Shown here: positions 16,314-25,310 of the stretch, one piece after another
Layout: each line of letters starts with the position of its first letter
How positions within the stretch are numbered: the stretch's first letter is position 1
NCBI RefSeq assembly: GCF_027922425.1
Contig: NZ_BSFQ01000006.1
Location: 62,001 to 126,000 of the forward strand
Direction: 5' to 3'
Length of the DNA stretch: 64,000 nt
Origin: Pseudonocardia halophobica
GTDB taxonomy: Bacteria; Actinomycetota; Actinomycetes; Mycobacteriales; Pseudonocardiaceae
The notes under the pieces: generated by a model
The model's input: only the letters and a program-made list of their open reading frames with translations
Told to the model about the DNA's origin: nothing
Database searches by the model: none
Translations under genes and position numbers: made by a program

Positions 16314-16357
16314 GACTACGGATCCGGGGCCGCGCCCGGAACTGCAAGCTGGGCCGT

Positions 16358-17533
16358 GTGTTCCGCCCCGCTCCCGTTCCCGCCACACTGATCGACGTGG
16401 AACGCCCGCTCGAGCCGCTGTGGCGCGGCGTCGTCGTCTACCGCGTGCTCACGCTGGTCACGGTGATCGGGGTGTCCGCCTTCCACATGAGCGACTACGC
16501 CTCGCCGCTGGGCGCGGGGCTGGTGCTCGCGGTGATGACGGTGTGGACCGCGGTCCTCGCCCGCGGCTGGCTGGTCGGCGCGGACGAGCGGCGCGGTCCG
16601 CTCGCGCTCGCCGACCTCGCCGTCAGCGCGGGGATCATGCTCACGACGCCGCTGATCGTCACCGATGCCCAGCTCGACGCCTCGGCGCCGGGCATGGGCT
16701 CGATCTGGACCTCCGGCGCGGTGCTCGCCTGCGCGGTCGCGTACCGGATCCCCGGGGGCGTGGTCGCGGCGGCGGTGATCTCCGCTGCGCTGGTGCTCGC
16801 CAAGTCCCGGGCCACCCTGACCGAGCTCAACGACATCCAGATCCTCGTGCTCGCCGGCCTCACCGTCGGGTACGCCTCGTCGGTGCTGCGCCGGGCCGCC
16901 GAACGCGTGCGCCGGGCCGTCGCCGAGGAGGCGGCCGCGGCGGAACGGGAGCGGCTGGCCCGCGCGGTGCACGACGGCGTGCTGCAGGTCCTCGCGCACG
17001 TCGGGCGGCGCGGGGCGGAGCTCGGCGGCGCCGCGGCCGAGCTCGGCACGCTCGCGGGGGAGCAGGAGGTCGCCCTGCGGACCCTGCTGACCAGCGGCAA
17101 CGCGCAGGTCGACGCCGAGGGGCGGCGCGACCTCGCCGCCACGCTGCGGGCGCTGGCGTCGGGCCGGGTGACCGTGTCCGCGCCCGCGCACCCGATCGAC
17201 CTGCCGGCCGCGACGGTCGGGGAGCTCGACGCCGTGGTCCGCGCCGCGCTGGCCAACGTCGAGCGGCACGTCGGCGCCGACGCCCCGGCCTGGGTCCTCG
17301 TCGAGGAGCTCGACGGGGCGATCGAGATCAGCGTGCGCGACGACGGCCCCGGCATCCCCGCAGGCCGCCTCGCGGAGGCGGAGGAGCAGGGCCGGCTCGG
17401 GGTGGCGCGCTCGATGCGCGGCCGCGTCGAGGAGCTCGGCGGCACCCTCGGCCTCGACACCGGGCCCGGCCGCGGCACCGAGTGGACGATCCGGATCCCC
17501 GCCAGGGCGGAGAAGTGCAGGGAGAGCGTGTGA
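16358..17533 (+). CDS. Sensor histidine kinase, NarL-partner type (MacS/DesK-like)
   Basis: The 391-residue membrane kinase has an N-terminal sensor of about five hydrophobic segments. A helix RERLARAVHDGVLQVL carries the phosphoacceptor His, followed by a degenerate N-box (ALANVERH) and the ATP-lid motifs DDGPGIPAG and GRGTEWTIRIP. The start at GTG 16358 is the first plausible one after the methyltransferase; GTG 16398 is an alternative. Its stop overlaps the response regulator GTG (GTGA), so they form a translationally coupled two-component pair. The signal is unknown. Confidence 0.87.
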   Translation: MFRPAPVPATLIDVERPLEPLWRGVVVYRVLTLVTVIGVSAFHMSDYASPLGAGLVLAVMTVWTAVLARGWLVGADERRGPLALADLAVSAGIMLTTPLIVTDAQLDASAPGMGSIWTSGAVLACAVAYRIPGGVVAAAVISAALVLAKSRATLTELNDIQILVLAGLTVGYASSVLRRAAERVRRAVAEEAAAAERERLARAVHDGVLQVLAHVGRRGAELGGAAAELGTLAGEQEVALRTLLTSGNAQVDAEGRRDLAATLRALASGRVTVSAPAHPIDLPAATVGELDAVVRAALANVERHVGADAPAWVLVEELDGAIEISVRDDGPGIPAGRLAEAEEQGRLGVARSMRGRVEELGGTLGLDTGPGRGTEWTIRIPARAEKCRESV

Positions 17534-18177
17534 CCGTGACCGTCATGGTGGTCGACGACCACCCCATCTGGCGCGAAGGCGTGGCCCGCGACCTCGGCGA
17601 ACGCGGCCTCGAGGTGGTGGCCACCGCGCCCGACGCCGGCGCCGCCGTCCGGATCGCCCCCGCCGTCCGGCCGCAGGTCGTGCTCATGGACCTCAACCTC
17701 GGCGAGACGTCCGGGGTCGACGCGATCGCCGGGATCGTCGAGACGCTCCCGGACACCAAGGTGCTGGTGCTCTCGGCCAGCGGGGAGCACGCCGACGTGC
17801 TGGAGGCGCTCAAGGCCGGCGCCACCGGCTACCTGGTCAAGTCGGCGAGCGCCGAGGAGCTGGTCGACGCGGTGTGCCGCACCGCCGAGGGCGTCCCGGT
17901 GTTCACGCCCGGGCTCGCGGGGCTGGTGCTCGGCGAGTACCGCCGCCTCGCCCAGCGGCCGGCCGGGGAGCCCGCGGTGCCGGCGCTCACCGACCGCGAG
18001 ACCGAGGTGCTGCGGCTGGTCGCGAAGGGCCTCACCGCGAAGCAGATCGGGGAGCGGCTGGTGGTCTCGCACCGGACCGTGGAGAGCCACGTGCAGAACA
18101 CGCTGCGCAAGCTGCAGCTGCACAACCGCTCGCAGCTCGTCCGCTACGCCCTCGAGCAGGGGCTGGCCGACGATTAG
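17530..18177 (+). CDS. NarL/FixJ-family response regulator
   Basis: The 215-residue regulator has an intact receiver: acidic pair VVDDHP, phosphoacceptor Asp in VVLMDLNLG (~residue 55), Thr/Ser in VLVLSASGE and Lys in GYLVKSAS. A LuxR-type helix-turn-helix (LTDRETEVLRLVAKGLTAK, VSHRTVESHVQ) is at the C-terminus. It overlaps the kinase stop by 4 bases. Its stop codon also overlaps that of the next gene, which runs in the opposite direction. Confidence 0.93.
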   Translation: MTVTVMVVDDHPIWREGVARDLGERGLEVVATAPDAGAAVRIAPAVRPQVVLMDLNLGETSGVDAIAGIVETLPDTKVLVLSASGEHADVLEALKAGATGYLVKSASAEELVDAVCRTAEGVPVFTPGLAGLVLGEYRRLAQRPAGEPAVPALTDRETEVLRLVAKGLTAKQIGERLVVSHRTVESHVQNTLRKLQLHNRSQLVRYALEQGLADD

Positions 18178-18758
18178 GCGAGTCCGTGCTCGATCGCGTA
18201 CCGGACCAGCGCGGCCCGGCCCGGGACGTCGAACTTCCGCAGGGTTCGCTGGATGTGGTTCTCCACCGTCCGCGGCGAGAGCACGAGCCGGGTCGCGATC
18301 TGTCGGGCCGTGAGCCCCGCGACCACGAGCCGCAGCACCTCGGACTCCCGCTCGGTGAGCCGGGGTGTCGCGGCGTCCACCGCCGTGGCGGCCGCGTCCA
18401 GGGCCCGCTCGGCCAGTCCCTCGCCGAAGGCCGGCCCGCCGGCGGCCGCCGCCCGCAGGACCTCGGCGAGGGCCGGGTCGTCGCGCAGGACATAACCGGT
18501 CGCCCCCGCCCGGACGACGTCGAGCACGAGCTCCGGCCCCGTGCCCGTCCCGACGACGGGAAGATCGGGCAGCTCCGCGGCGAGCGTCTCGACGGCGTGC
18601 AGGGCGGCGGGTCCGGCATCGGCGTCGACCAGCACGACCTGCGGCCGGTGCGCCCGGGCCGCGGCGGGGGCGTCGGCGGGCGGGACGGCGGCGCACACCG
18701 CGACCCCGGGGACCGGCAGGTCCCCGACGACGAGTACCGCCAGCTCCACCCCGGCCCC
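18174..18758 (-). CDS. LuxR-family regulator with degenerate receiver domain
   Basis: The ~194-residue protein ends in a standard LuxR helix-turn-helix (LTERESEVLRLVVAGLTAR, LSPRTVENHIQRTLRKF). The receiver-like N-terminus lacks the usual acidic pair (LAVLVVGDLP instead of VVDDH). It keeps an Asp in VVLVDADAG and has Arg for the switch Lys (GYVLRDD). Conventional phosphorylation is therefore doubtful. I prefer the GTG at 18758 because GGGAAGGGGG precedes it; ATG 18779 would add seven residues. It converges on the other response regulator with stop codons overlapping in TTAG. Confidence 0.78.
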   Translation of the reverse strand, partial: GAGVELAVLVVGDLPVPGVAVCAAVPPADAPAAARAHRPQVVLVDADAGPAALHAVETLAAELPDLPVVGTGTGPELVLDVVRAGATGYVLRDDPALAEVLRAAAAGGPAFGEGLAERALDAAATAVDAATPRLTERESEVLRLVVAGLTARQIATRLVLSPRTVENHIQRTLRKFDVPGRAALVRYAIEHGLA

Positions 18759-18850
18759 CTTCCCTGAGAAGAGGATCATGCCGAGCGGATTCCGGCCCGG
18801 GGAGTGCCGGAGGTCCGGAATCACCGTTTCGGAGCACGACCGCCGGGTGA

Positions 18851-19780
18851 TCAGTCCTTGAGCCGCGCCGCGATGTCGGCGAGCACGGCCTCGACGTCGG
18901 CGTCCAGGGCCACCGCGACCGGCGGCCCGGGGGCGTCCGGCTGGCCGTCGGGCACGACGACTCCGCGCGCCGGCCCGAGATCGCACGCCACGAGCAGCGG
19001 CATCGGCGTGGTGTGCAGGATGTCGGGGCGGATCGCCTCCATCAGCGCGACGGCATCGTGCAGGGCGACGACGTCGCGGCCGTAGTGCTCGCGGAAGGCG
19101 GCCCGGTAGGCCGCGATCACGTCGGCGAGCACCGCCCCGGTGGGACCGCCCGCAGCGAGCCCCGCGACCCAGTCCGCGCCCGCGGCGCAGCGCAGCGTGA
19201 GATCCAGCGGCACCAGCGTGACGGGCACCTCGGGCTGGGTGAGGACGCGGTGGGCGGCCTCCGGGTCGGCGTAGACGTTGAACTCCGCGGCGGCCGCGGT
19301 GTTGCCGCCGCGCAGCGAGCCGCCCATGATCACGAACCGGCCGACCCGGTCGGCCAGCTCGGGATGGGCGGCGAGCAGCACGGCGCAGTTGGTGAGCGGC
19401 CCGATCGCGGCGATCGTGACCGGCTCGGTGGCGGCGCGCAGCACGTCGGCCATGAGCTCGACAGCCGGGCGCGGGTCCAGCGGGACACCGTCCGGCAGCG
19501 TGCCCGCGCGCCCGCCGAGCCCGTCCGCGCCGTGCCAGCGGGCGGCCCGCTCGAGCTGCGGGTGCACCAGCGGGCGCGCCGCGCCGCGGGCGACCGGGAC
19601 GTCCGGCCGCCCGGCCAGCGCGACGAGCCGCTGCGCGTTGGGCAGGGTGTGCTCGAGCCCGACGTTGCCGAACGTGGCCGTGACCGCGCGGACGTCGAGC
19701 TCCGGGCTGCGCAGCGCGAGGACGAGGGCCACGGCGTCGTCCACGCCCGGGTCGGTGTCGAGGATCAGCGGCGTCGGCAC
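18851..19780 (-). CDS. Inosine-uridine-preferring nucleoside hydrolase
   Basis: The 309-residue enzyme starts with the calcium-binding signature DTDPGVDDAVAL and has TVAAIGPLTN-like IAAIGPLTNCA, VIMGGSLRGGN and AEFNVYADPEAA. These define nucleoside hydrolases that release ribose from purine or pyrimidine nucleosides for salvage. The start is GTG 19780, 6 bases from the minus-strand -10 element TAGGTT (19792-19787), so it is probably leaderless. Confidence 0.92.
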   Translation of the reverse strand: MPTPLILDTDPGVDDAVALVLALRSPELDVRAVTATFGNVGLEHTLPNAQRLVALAGRPDVPVARGAARPLVHPQLERAARWHGADGLGGRAGTLPDGVPLDPRPAVELMADVLRAATEPVTIAAIGPLTNCAVLLAAHPELADRVGRFVIMGGSLRGGNTAAAAEFNVYADPEAAHRVLTQPEVPVTLVPLDLTLRCAAGADWVAGLAAGGPTGAVLADVIAAYRAAFREHYGRDVVALHDAVALMEAIRPDILHTTPMPLLVACDLGPARGVVVPDGQPDAPGPPVAVALDADVEAVLADIAARLKD

Positions 19781-19793
19781 CGCACGAACCTAC

Positions 19794-19997
19794 TCACTCG
19801 CTGCGGGTCGGCTCGCTCTCGTTCTCGCGGTCGAGCTCACGGGCGGCGTCGTCGGTGGCACCGGAGTCGTTCCGGTCGCTCGTCGTGCGCGGGTTGCCCT
19901 CGTGGTCGTAGTCGCCGCGGGCGGTGCCCGCGCCGTCGCCGGTCAGCGCGGACTCCGCGCCCTCGTCGCCGGGGGCGTCGCCGGTGCGCTCGGTCAT
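19794..19997 (-). CDS. Small hydrophilic acidic protein, unknown
   Basis: This 67-residue protein is rich in Asp, Glu, Thr, Arg and Gly and has no hydrophobic core, suggesting disorder. GGAGGT lies just upstream of the ATG. Codon choice resembles the neighbours. It lies immediately upstream of the nucleoside hydrolase on the same strand. I do not recognise it. Confidence 0.5.
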   Translation of the reverse strand: MTERTGDAPGDEGAESALTGDGAGTARGDYDHEGNPRTTSDRNDSGATDDAARELDRENESEPTRSE

Positions 19998-20093
19998 GGG
20001 ACCTCCGTCTGCTCGTGTCCGTGATCGGTGTCGGTGGGTCTGCTTCCCCGGACCGGTCGCCGGGCAAACGCGGGCCCCGGTTTAGGGTCGGCC

Positions 20094-20840
20094 ATGACCT
20101 CGATGTGGGGCGCCCCGATCCGGGAGCGCTGGGCGCGTCGGCGCCGCGACCCGGAGCAGGTCCGCTTCCTCACCGTCGCCTCGCTGCGCTGGGTGCTGCG
20201 GCACCGCGCCTGGACGCCCTGGTACCTGATCCGCTACTGGCGGCTGCTGCGCTTCCGCGCCGCCAACCCGCACGTCGTGCTGCGCGGCATGGTGTTCCTC
20301 GGGCGCGACGTCGAGATCGTCGCCCGGCCCGGGTACGGGCGGCTGGAGATCGGCCGCTGGGTGCACATCGGCGACGGCAACTCGCTGCGCTGCCACGAGG
20401 GCTCGATGCGGATCGGGGACAAGGTGGTCCTCGGCCGGAACAACACGGTCAACTGCTACCTCGACGTCGAGATCGGGGCCGCCTCGATCGTGGCGGACTG
20501 GGTCTACGTGACCGACTTCGACCACCGGACCTCCGACGTGCACGTCCCGATCAAGGACCAGGGCATCGTCAAGGCGCCGGTCCGGATCGGGCCGGACACC
20601 TGGATCGGGGTGAAGGTCTCGGTGCTGCGGGGCTCGCGGATCGGCCGCGGCAGCGTGCTCGGCGCGCACGCGGTGGTCCGCGGGGACATCCCGGAGTACT
20701 CGATCGCGGTGGGCACGCCCGCGCGGGTCGTCCGGAACCGGGTCGAGGACTACGAGGCCGCGGCGGCCGAGCGGGCCGCGGTCGCGGACATGGCCCGCAA
20801 GCAGCGCGCGGCGGTGGAGCGGCGGCTCAACCGGGCGTGA
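20094..20840 (+). CDS. Left-handed beta-helix (hexapeptide-repeat) acyltransferase, Rv3034c-like
   Basis: The 248-residue protein has hexapeptide repeats from about residue 75 to 210 (LEIGRWVHIGDG, MRIGDKVVLGRNNTV, VRIGPDTWIGVKVSVL, IGRGSVLGAHAVV). The end of the helix, SIAVGTPARVV, is typical of Lac/Nod-type O-acyltransferases. In mycobacteria such a gene (Rv3034c) sits in the methylglucose lipopolysaccharide cluster beside the GT and GH57 genes, as here. TAGGGT (20083-20088) ends 5 bases before the ATG, suggesting a leaderless transcript. The acceptor sugar is inferred from context only. Confidence 0.85.
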   Translation: MTSMWGAPIRERWARRRRDPEQVRFLTVASLRWVLRHRAWTPWYLIRYWRLLRFRAANPHVVLRGMVFLGRDVEIVARPGYGRLEIGRWVHIGDGNSLRCHEGSMRIGDKVVLGRNNTVNCYLDVEIGAASIVADWVYVTDFDHRTSDVHVPIKDQGIVKAPVRIGPDTWIGVKVSVLRGSRIGRGSVLGAHAVVRGDIPEYSIAVGTPARVVRNRVEDYEAAAAERAAVADMARKQRAAVERRLNRA

Positions 20841-22083
20841 GGACGTTGCCCGACGGGATCTTCGGGCGGGGGAGCTCCTGTGGGCCGCCGTGGGGCGCCA
20901 CCGCGTAGACCTCGGCCGTGCGGGCGGCGATGCCGCGCCAGGAGAAGTCGGTGCGCAGCCGCGACCGCGCCGCGCGGGCCCGCCCGGCCGCGGCCCGGGG
21001 GTCGGCGAGCGCCCGGTCGACGGCGGCGGCGAGGGCCGGGATGTCGCCCGGCGGGAAGGACCAGCCGGTCTCGCCCTCCACGACCAGCTCACCGAGCCCG
21101 CCCGCGGTCGACGCCACCAGCGTGGCGCCCGCGGCCGCGGCCTCCAGCGCCACGATGCCGAACGGCTCGTAGCGGCTGGGCAGCACGACGGCGTCGGCGG
21201 CGGCGAGCAGGGCGGCCAGGTCGCCGTCGGGCAGGTGCCCGGTGAAGGTCGCCGCCCGGCCGACCCGGTGCCGCCGCGCCTCGGACCGCAGGAAGTCCCG
21301 CTGGGTGCCGGTGCCCGCTACGAGCAGCCGGGCGCCGGGGTGCCGGCGCCGGATGCGCGGCAGCGCGGCGAGCAGGTCCTGCACGCCCTTCTCGTACTCC
21401 AGGCGCCCGACGAACAGCAGCAACGGTGCATCCCCGGGCGCGTACCGGTCCCGCACGGCCGCGGCGCGCTCGCGGCCGACCCGCCAGCCCCGGGCGTCGA
21501 TGCCGTTGTGGACCACGTGGATCGCGTCCGGGTCGAGGTCGAAGAGCTGGGCGGCCTCGGCCCGCATCGCCCCGGAGCAGGTGACGACGGCGTCCGCCCG
21601 GTTCGCCAGCGCCCACTCCACCGAGTGCACCTGCCGGTTGAGCGGGGCGGACAGCCAGCCCGCGTGCCGGCCCGCCTCCGTGGCGTGCACGGTGGCGACC
21701 AGGGGCACGCCCAGGACGTCGGCCAGCGTGGTGGCGGGGTGGGCGACGAGCCAGTCGTGCGCGTGCACGACGTCCGGCCGCCAGTCGCCGAGCCGGGTCA
21801 GCGCGGTGCGGACGAGGGTGTGGCCCATCGCGAGCGTCCAGGCCACCATGTCGCGCGCGAACTCCAGGTGCGCCGGGTCCTCGGCGGCGCGCAGCACACG
21901 GATGCCGCGGGTGCGCCGGTCGGTGGTGGGGTGGGTGCCCGCGTCCGTCCCGGCCGGCTGCCGGGTGAGGACGACGACCTCGTGCCCGGCCGCCGCGAGC
22001 TCGCGGGCCAGCGCGTGCACGTGCCGGCCCAGCCCGCCGACCACGACCGGCGGGTACTCCCACGACACCAGCAGCACGCGCAT
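20827..22083 (-). CDS. GT4 alpha-glucosyltransferase (Rv3032-like, methylglucose lipopolysaccharide/glycogen)
   Basis: The 418-residue GT-B enzyme begins LLVSWEYPPVVVGGLGRHV with the GGLGRH donor-loop motif. The C-terminal domain contains LLFVGRLEYEKGVQDLL and the EX7E-like motif SRYEPFGIVALEAAAAG (~residues 305-322). The family elongates alpha-1,4-glucans from nucleotide sugars. With the GH57 and methyltransferase genes nearby it matches Rv3032-Rv3031-Rv3030, known for the glucan backbone of methylglucose lipopolysaccharides. It converges on the acyltransferase gene and overlaps it by 14 bases. Confidence 0.88.
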   Translation of the reverse strand: MRVLLVSWEYPPVVVGGLGRHVHALARELAAAGHEVVVLTRQPAGTDAGTHPTTDRRTRGIRVLRAAEDPAHLEFARDMVAWTLAMGHTLVRTALTRLGDWRPDVVHAHDWLVAHPATTLADVLGVPLVATVHATEAGRHAGWLSAPLNRQVHSVEWALANRADAVVTCSGAMRAEAAQLFDLDPDAIHVVHNGIDARGWRVGRERAAAVRDRYAPGDAPLLLFVGRLEYEKGVQDLLAALPRIRRRHPGARLLVAGTGTQRDFLRSEARRHRVGRAATFTGHLPDGDLAALLAAADAVVLPSRYEPFGIVALEAAAAGATLVASTAGGLGELVVEGETGWSFPPGDIPALAAAVDRALADPRAAAGRARAARSRLRTDFSWRGIAARTAEVYAVAPHGGPQELPRPKIPSGNVLTPG

Positions 22084-22207
22084 CGCGGCTGATCCTGGCA
22101 GGCCGTCGCCTGATGGTTACCGTCGGGTAGGGATCGCGTGGCCCGCCGGTCGCCCGCCGGTCACGGCTACGGTGGCCCCTCGCACGCCGGACGGACCGGA
22201 GGGGTGG

Positions 22208-22972
22208 ATGCGAGGACGCGGAGGAGCGCCGGCGCTGCTGGCCGCGGTGCTCCTCGTCCTCGGTTGTGGCTCCGCCTGTGCCACCTCGCCTCCGCCGCCC
22301 GATCCGCCCGCCCGGCCCACCCCGACCGAGCCCGCCGCCGTCGGGGCGTTGTTCGAGGGGCCCGCGACCGACCTCGGCGACCACTACTGCAGCGGGTCCG
22401 TGGTCGACAGCCCGGCCGGCGACCTCGTGCTCACCGCGGCGCACTGCGTGGCGGCCGGCGACGGCACGCCCGCACGCACCGGCATGTCGTTCGTCCCCGG
22501 CTACCACGACGGCGTCCGGCCCCACGGCGTGTGGACCGTGGCGAGCGCCGCCGTGGACCCGCAGTTCCTCGCCGACGGCGATCCGGACTTCGACGTCGCC
22601 TTCCTGACCGTGCAGCCCGCCGACGGCGCCGGGCCGGTCGAGGACGTCACCGGCGGCTTCCCGATCGCCTTCGACCCCGGCGCGGGCGACGCCGTCCGGG
22701 CGATCGGCTACCCGGACGAGGACGACGGCCCGACCGTCCGCTCCGGTGTCACGCAGCAGTTCTCGCCGACCCAGCTGGTGCTGCCCGCGCCCGGGCTGGA
22801 GGACGGGACCAGCGGCGGGCCCTGGCTGCGCGCGGGCGCGGCCGGGCCCGAGATCGTCGGGCTGACCGGCGGGTACGAGCAGGGCGGCTACTCCTTCGAC
22901 ACCTCGTACTCGACCTACTTGGCGGGGTCCTTCGTGGCGCTGCGGGACCAGGCGGCGCAGGCTCCGGGCTGA
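22208..22972 (+). CDS. Secreted trypsin-like serine protease (lipoprotein)
   Basis: The 254-residue protein has an N-terminal signal with lipobox LVLGC, a Pro-rich linker, then a chymotrypsin-like domain. The triad is visible: His in LTAAHC (~residue 78), Asp in DFDVAFLTV (~128) and Ser in DGTSGGPW (~202). GGAGGGG just upstream of the ATG supports the start. It is transcribed opposite to its neighbours and interrupts the GT4-GH57 pair. Substrate is unknown. Confidence 0.85.
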   Translation: MRGRGGAPALLAAVLLVLGCGSACATSPPPPDPPARPTPTEPAAVGALFEGPATDLGDHYCSGSVVDSPAGDLVLTAAHCVAAGDGTPARTGMSFVPGYHDGVRPHGVWTVASAAVDPQFLADGDPDFDVAFLTVQPADGAGPVEDVTGGFPIAFDPGAGDAVRAIGYPDEDDGPTVRSGVTQQFSPTQLVLPAPGLEDGTSGGPWLRAGAAGPEIVGLTGGYEQGGYSFDTSYSTYLAGSFVALRDQAAQAPG

Positions 22973-23009
22973 CCCGAACCCCGACCCGCACCCGGACTCG
23001 GACCCTGGC

Positions 23010-24482
23010 TCACACCCGCAGCCGCCGGGCGTCGACGTGCCCGAACGGCGCCGGCTCCCAGCCGGCGACGAGTGCGGCGGCCTCCTCCCGCCGGCCCTCG
23101 TCGAGCAGGTGGGCGAGGGCGAACGCCCGGTCCGCGTGCCGGTGGGCGCGCTCGCGGGCGTAGTCGACCGTGGAGCCGGTGGTGACCATGAAGGCCCAGT
23201 CGCTGGAGAGGGCGAGCAGGGCCTGCTCGGCGAGCGCGTCGAGCAGCGGGTCGCGGGCGAACGACCGCCCCTTGCCGACGGCCGTGAGCAGCGCGTCCTG
23301 CACGCGGGCGTTCAACTCGACCAGGTCGGTGACCGCCGCGCCGGCCCACACCCGCCAGTCCTTGCCCGAGCCCCACGACGACGGCGGCAGGTCCACCGGC
23401 TCCCCGATCAGGCCCGGGTCGGCCAGCGCGCCGCGCACCGTCGTCACCCGCACCCCGGCCTCGGGCAGGGCCCGCAGCACCGCCTCCAGCCACGCCGGGC
23501 CCTCGTGCCACCAGTGCCCGAACAGCTCGGTGTCGAACGCGGCCACGGTCAGCGCGGGCCTGCCGTGCTTCGCCCGCAACGCGTCGAGCCGGGCGCCGAC
23601 GGTCGCGACGAAGTCCGCCGCGTCCCGCTCCACCTGCGCCGCGGCGCGCGCGGGGGAGTACGGCGCCTTCTCGTGCGGCGGCACGTCGGGGCCGGTGACC
23701 CGGGCGGGCTTGAGGCCCGACGCGTGGTCGTAGGTGTGGAAGTCGCGGTGGTCGCGGTGCCCCGGGTAGCCCTTGCGCGGCGACCAGACGCGGTAGGTGA
23801 CCTCGAGGTCGCGGCCGACGCAGACGACGTCGGACGTCCCGACCGGGCGGGCGAAGCCCGTCCCGCCGTGCAGCGCGGGCCCGTCGACGAGGAAGTGGGT
23901 CACCCCCGCGGCGGCGTACTCCTGCTCCATCCCGGGCGCGAAGCCGCACTCCGGCGCCCAGATCCCGGCGGGTGGGGCGCCGGTCCGCCACCGGGCGTCG
24001 GACAGGCCCGCCTCGAGGGCGAACCCGCGGACGCGCGGATCGAGCAACGGGCCGAACGGGTGCGTGGCCGGCCCGCCCAGCAGCTCGACGACGCCCTCGA
24101 GGGACCGGAACACGGGCGAGCCGCCGTGCTGCCAGTGCGTCTCGAACTCGGTCAGGGCCGCCGCCGCGCGCCGGTGCTCGTAGGCGGCCAGGTCCGGCAG
24201 CCGGGGCGCGGCCTCGTGCGCCCGAAGCTGCCAGGTGGCCAGCCAGGTGTGCACGCCCCGCAGGCAGTGCGGGTCGTCGAGCTGGGCGGCGAGGACGGGC
24301 GTGACACCGAGGGTCAGCAGGTCGCGCCGGCCCTCCGCGGCGAGCCGGCGCAGCACGTCGAGCAGCGGGAGGTAGGCCTGCGCCCAAGCCTGGTAGAGCC
24401 ACTCCTCGCCCACCGGCCACCGGCCGTGGTGCGCGACCCAGGGCAGGTGGCTGTGCAGGACCAGGCAGAAGGTGCCCCTCAC
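23010..24482 (-). CDS. GH57 (DUF1957) glucan branching enzyme, Rv3031-like
   Basis: The 490-residue protein opens FCLVLHSHLPWVAHHGRWP, the N-terminal signature of GH57. The nucleophile glutamate lies in GIWAPECGFAPG (~residue 180) and the acid Asp in AFDTELFGHWWHEGP (~312). The DUF1957 C-terminal helical domain carries SDWAFMVTTGSTVDYA. The family forms alpha-1,6 branches. The GTG start overlaps the methyltransferase stop (GTGA), so the two are translationally coupled, as in the mycobacterial methylglucose-lipopolysaccharide cluster. Confidence 0.9.
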   Translation of the reverse strand: MRGTFCLVLHSHLPWVAHHGRWPVGEEWLYQAWAQAYLPLLDVLRRLAAEGRRDLLTLGVTPVLAAQLDDPHCLRGVHTWLATWQLRAHEAAPRLPDLAAYEHRRAAAALTEFETHWQHGGSPVFRSLEGVVELLGGPATHPFGPLLDPRVRGFALEAGLSDARWRTGAPPAGIWAPECGFAPGMEQEYAAAGVTHFLVDGPALHGGTGFARPVGTSDVVCVGRDLEVTYRVWSPRKGYPGHRDHRDFHTYDHASGLKPARVTGPDVPPHEKAPYSPARAAAQVERDAADFVATVGARLDALRAKHGRPALTVAAFDTELFGHWWHEGPAWLEAVLRALPEAGVRVTTVRGALADPGLIGEPVDLPPSSWGSGKDWRVWAGAAVTDLVELNARVQDALLTAVGKGRSFARDPLLDALAEQALLALSSDWAFMVTTGSTVDYARERAHRHADRAFALAHLLDEGRREEAAALVAGWEPAPFGHVDARRLRV

Positions 24483-25225
24483 GGTCGGCTCGCCGTCACC
24501 AGCAGGTCGAGGCTCGCGTCGAGGTCGTCCGGGGTGAGGAGGAAGTCGTCGACGGTCACGGACGCGACGTCGGCGAGCAGGTCCGCCGGCCAGGCCCCGC
24601 CGGCGACCGCGACGGCCACCTGGGCGTCGACCAGCGAGCCGCCGTGCCGCGCGTCGAGCTCGCGCAGCCGCGGCCCGTGGTGCAGGCCGAGCAGCTCGAC
24701 GTCCGTGAACCCGGCCTCCGCGACCAGCCCGGCCAGCTCGGCAGGGGCCAGCTCGCGGGTGTGGAAGGGGTTGAGCGGGGTGTCCCGGCCGGGGGAGAAG
24801 GTGAGCCGGTTCGGCGTGGACACCGTGATCCGCCCGCCGGGCCGCAGCACGCGGAGGCACTCGCGCAGGAACAGCCCCTGGTCCCAGAGGTGCTCGATGA
24901 CCTGCAGCGAGACCACGGCGTCGAGCCGGGCGTCGGGCACGGGCAGGGCGACCAGGTTGGCCCGCGCGATCCCGACGCGGGGATAGCGCCGGGCGACGTG
25001 CGCGGCGGTGGGTGCGTCGTAGTCGAGCCCGACGACCCGCTCGGCGACGCCCGCGAGCAGGTCCGCGCCGTAGCCCTCGCCGCAGCCCGCCTCCAGCACC
25101 ACCGCGCCCTCGCACAGCGGGAGCAGCGCCGCGTAGACGACCTCGTGCCGGCGGAACCAGTAGTTCTCCTCCGGGATCCCGGGCACGGTCCGCTCGCCGG
25201 TCAGCGGGAGGGACGAGGTGCTCAC
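24479..25225 (-). CDS. SAM-dependent methyltransferase, Rv3030-like
   Basis: The 248-residue enzyme shows motif I VVLEAGCGEGYGADLL, then VVGLDYD, LDAVVSLQVIEHLWDQ and RVLRPGGRITVSTPN. It is the first gene of a coupled pair with the GH57 branching enzyme and would methylate a sugar or related acceptor in methylglucose lipopolysaccharide synthesis, by analogy to Rv3030. The position of methylation is not readable from the sequence. Confidence 0.85.
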   Translation of the reverse strand: MSTSSLPLTGERTVPGIPEENYWFRRHEVVYAALLPLCEGAVVLEAGCGEGYGADLLAGVAERVVGLDYDAPTAAHVARRYPRVGIARANLVALPVPDARLDAVVSLQVIEHLWDQGLFLRECLRVLRPGGRITVSTPNRLTFSPGRDTPLNPFHTRELAPAELAGLVAEAGFTDVELLGLHHGPRLRELDARHGGSLVDAQVAVAVAGGAWPADLLADVASVTVDDFLLTPDDLDASLDLLVTASRP

Positions 25226-25310
25226 GGGGCCTCCGGTCGGTCGGGGCGGACGGTCCCGACGACGAAACCACGTGGGCGGCGGCGGCCGGCCGCCGGGCCC
25301 GGCACACGCG

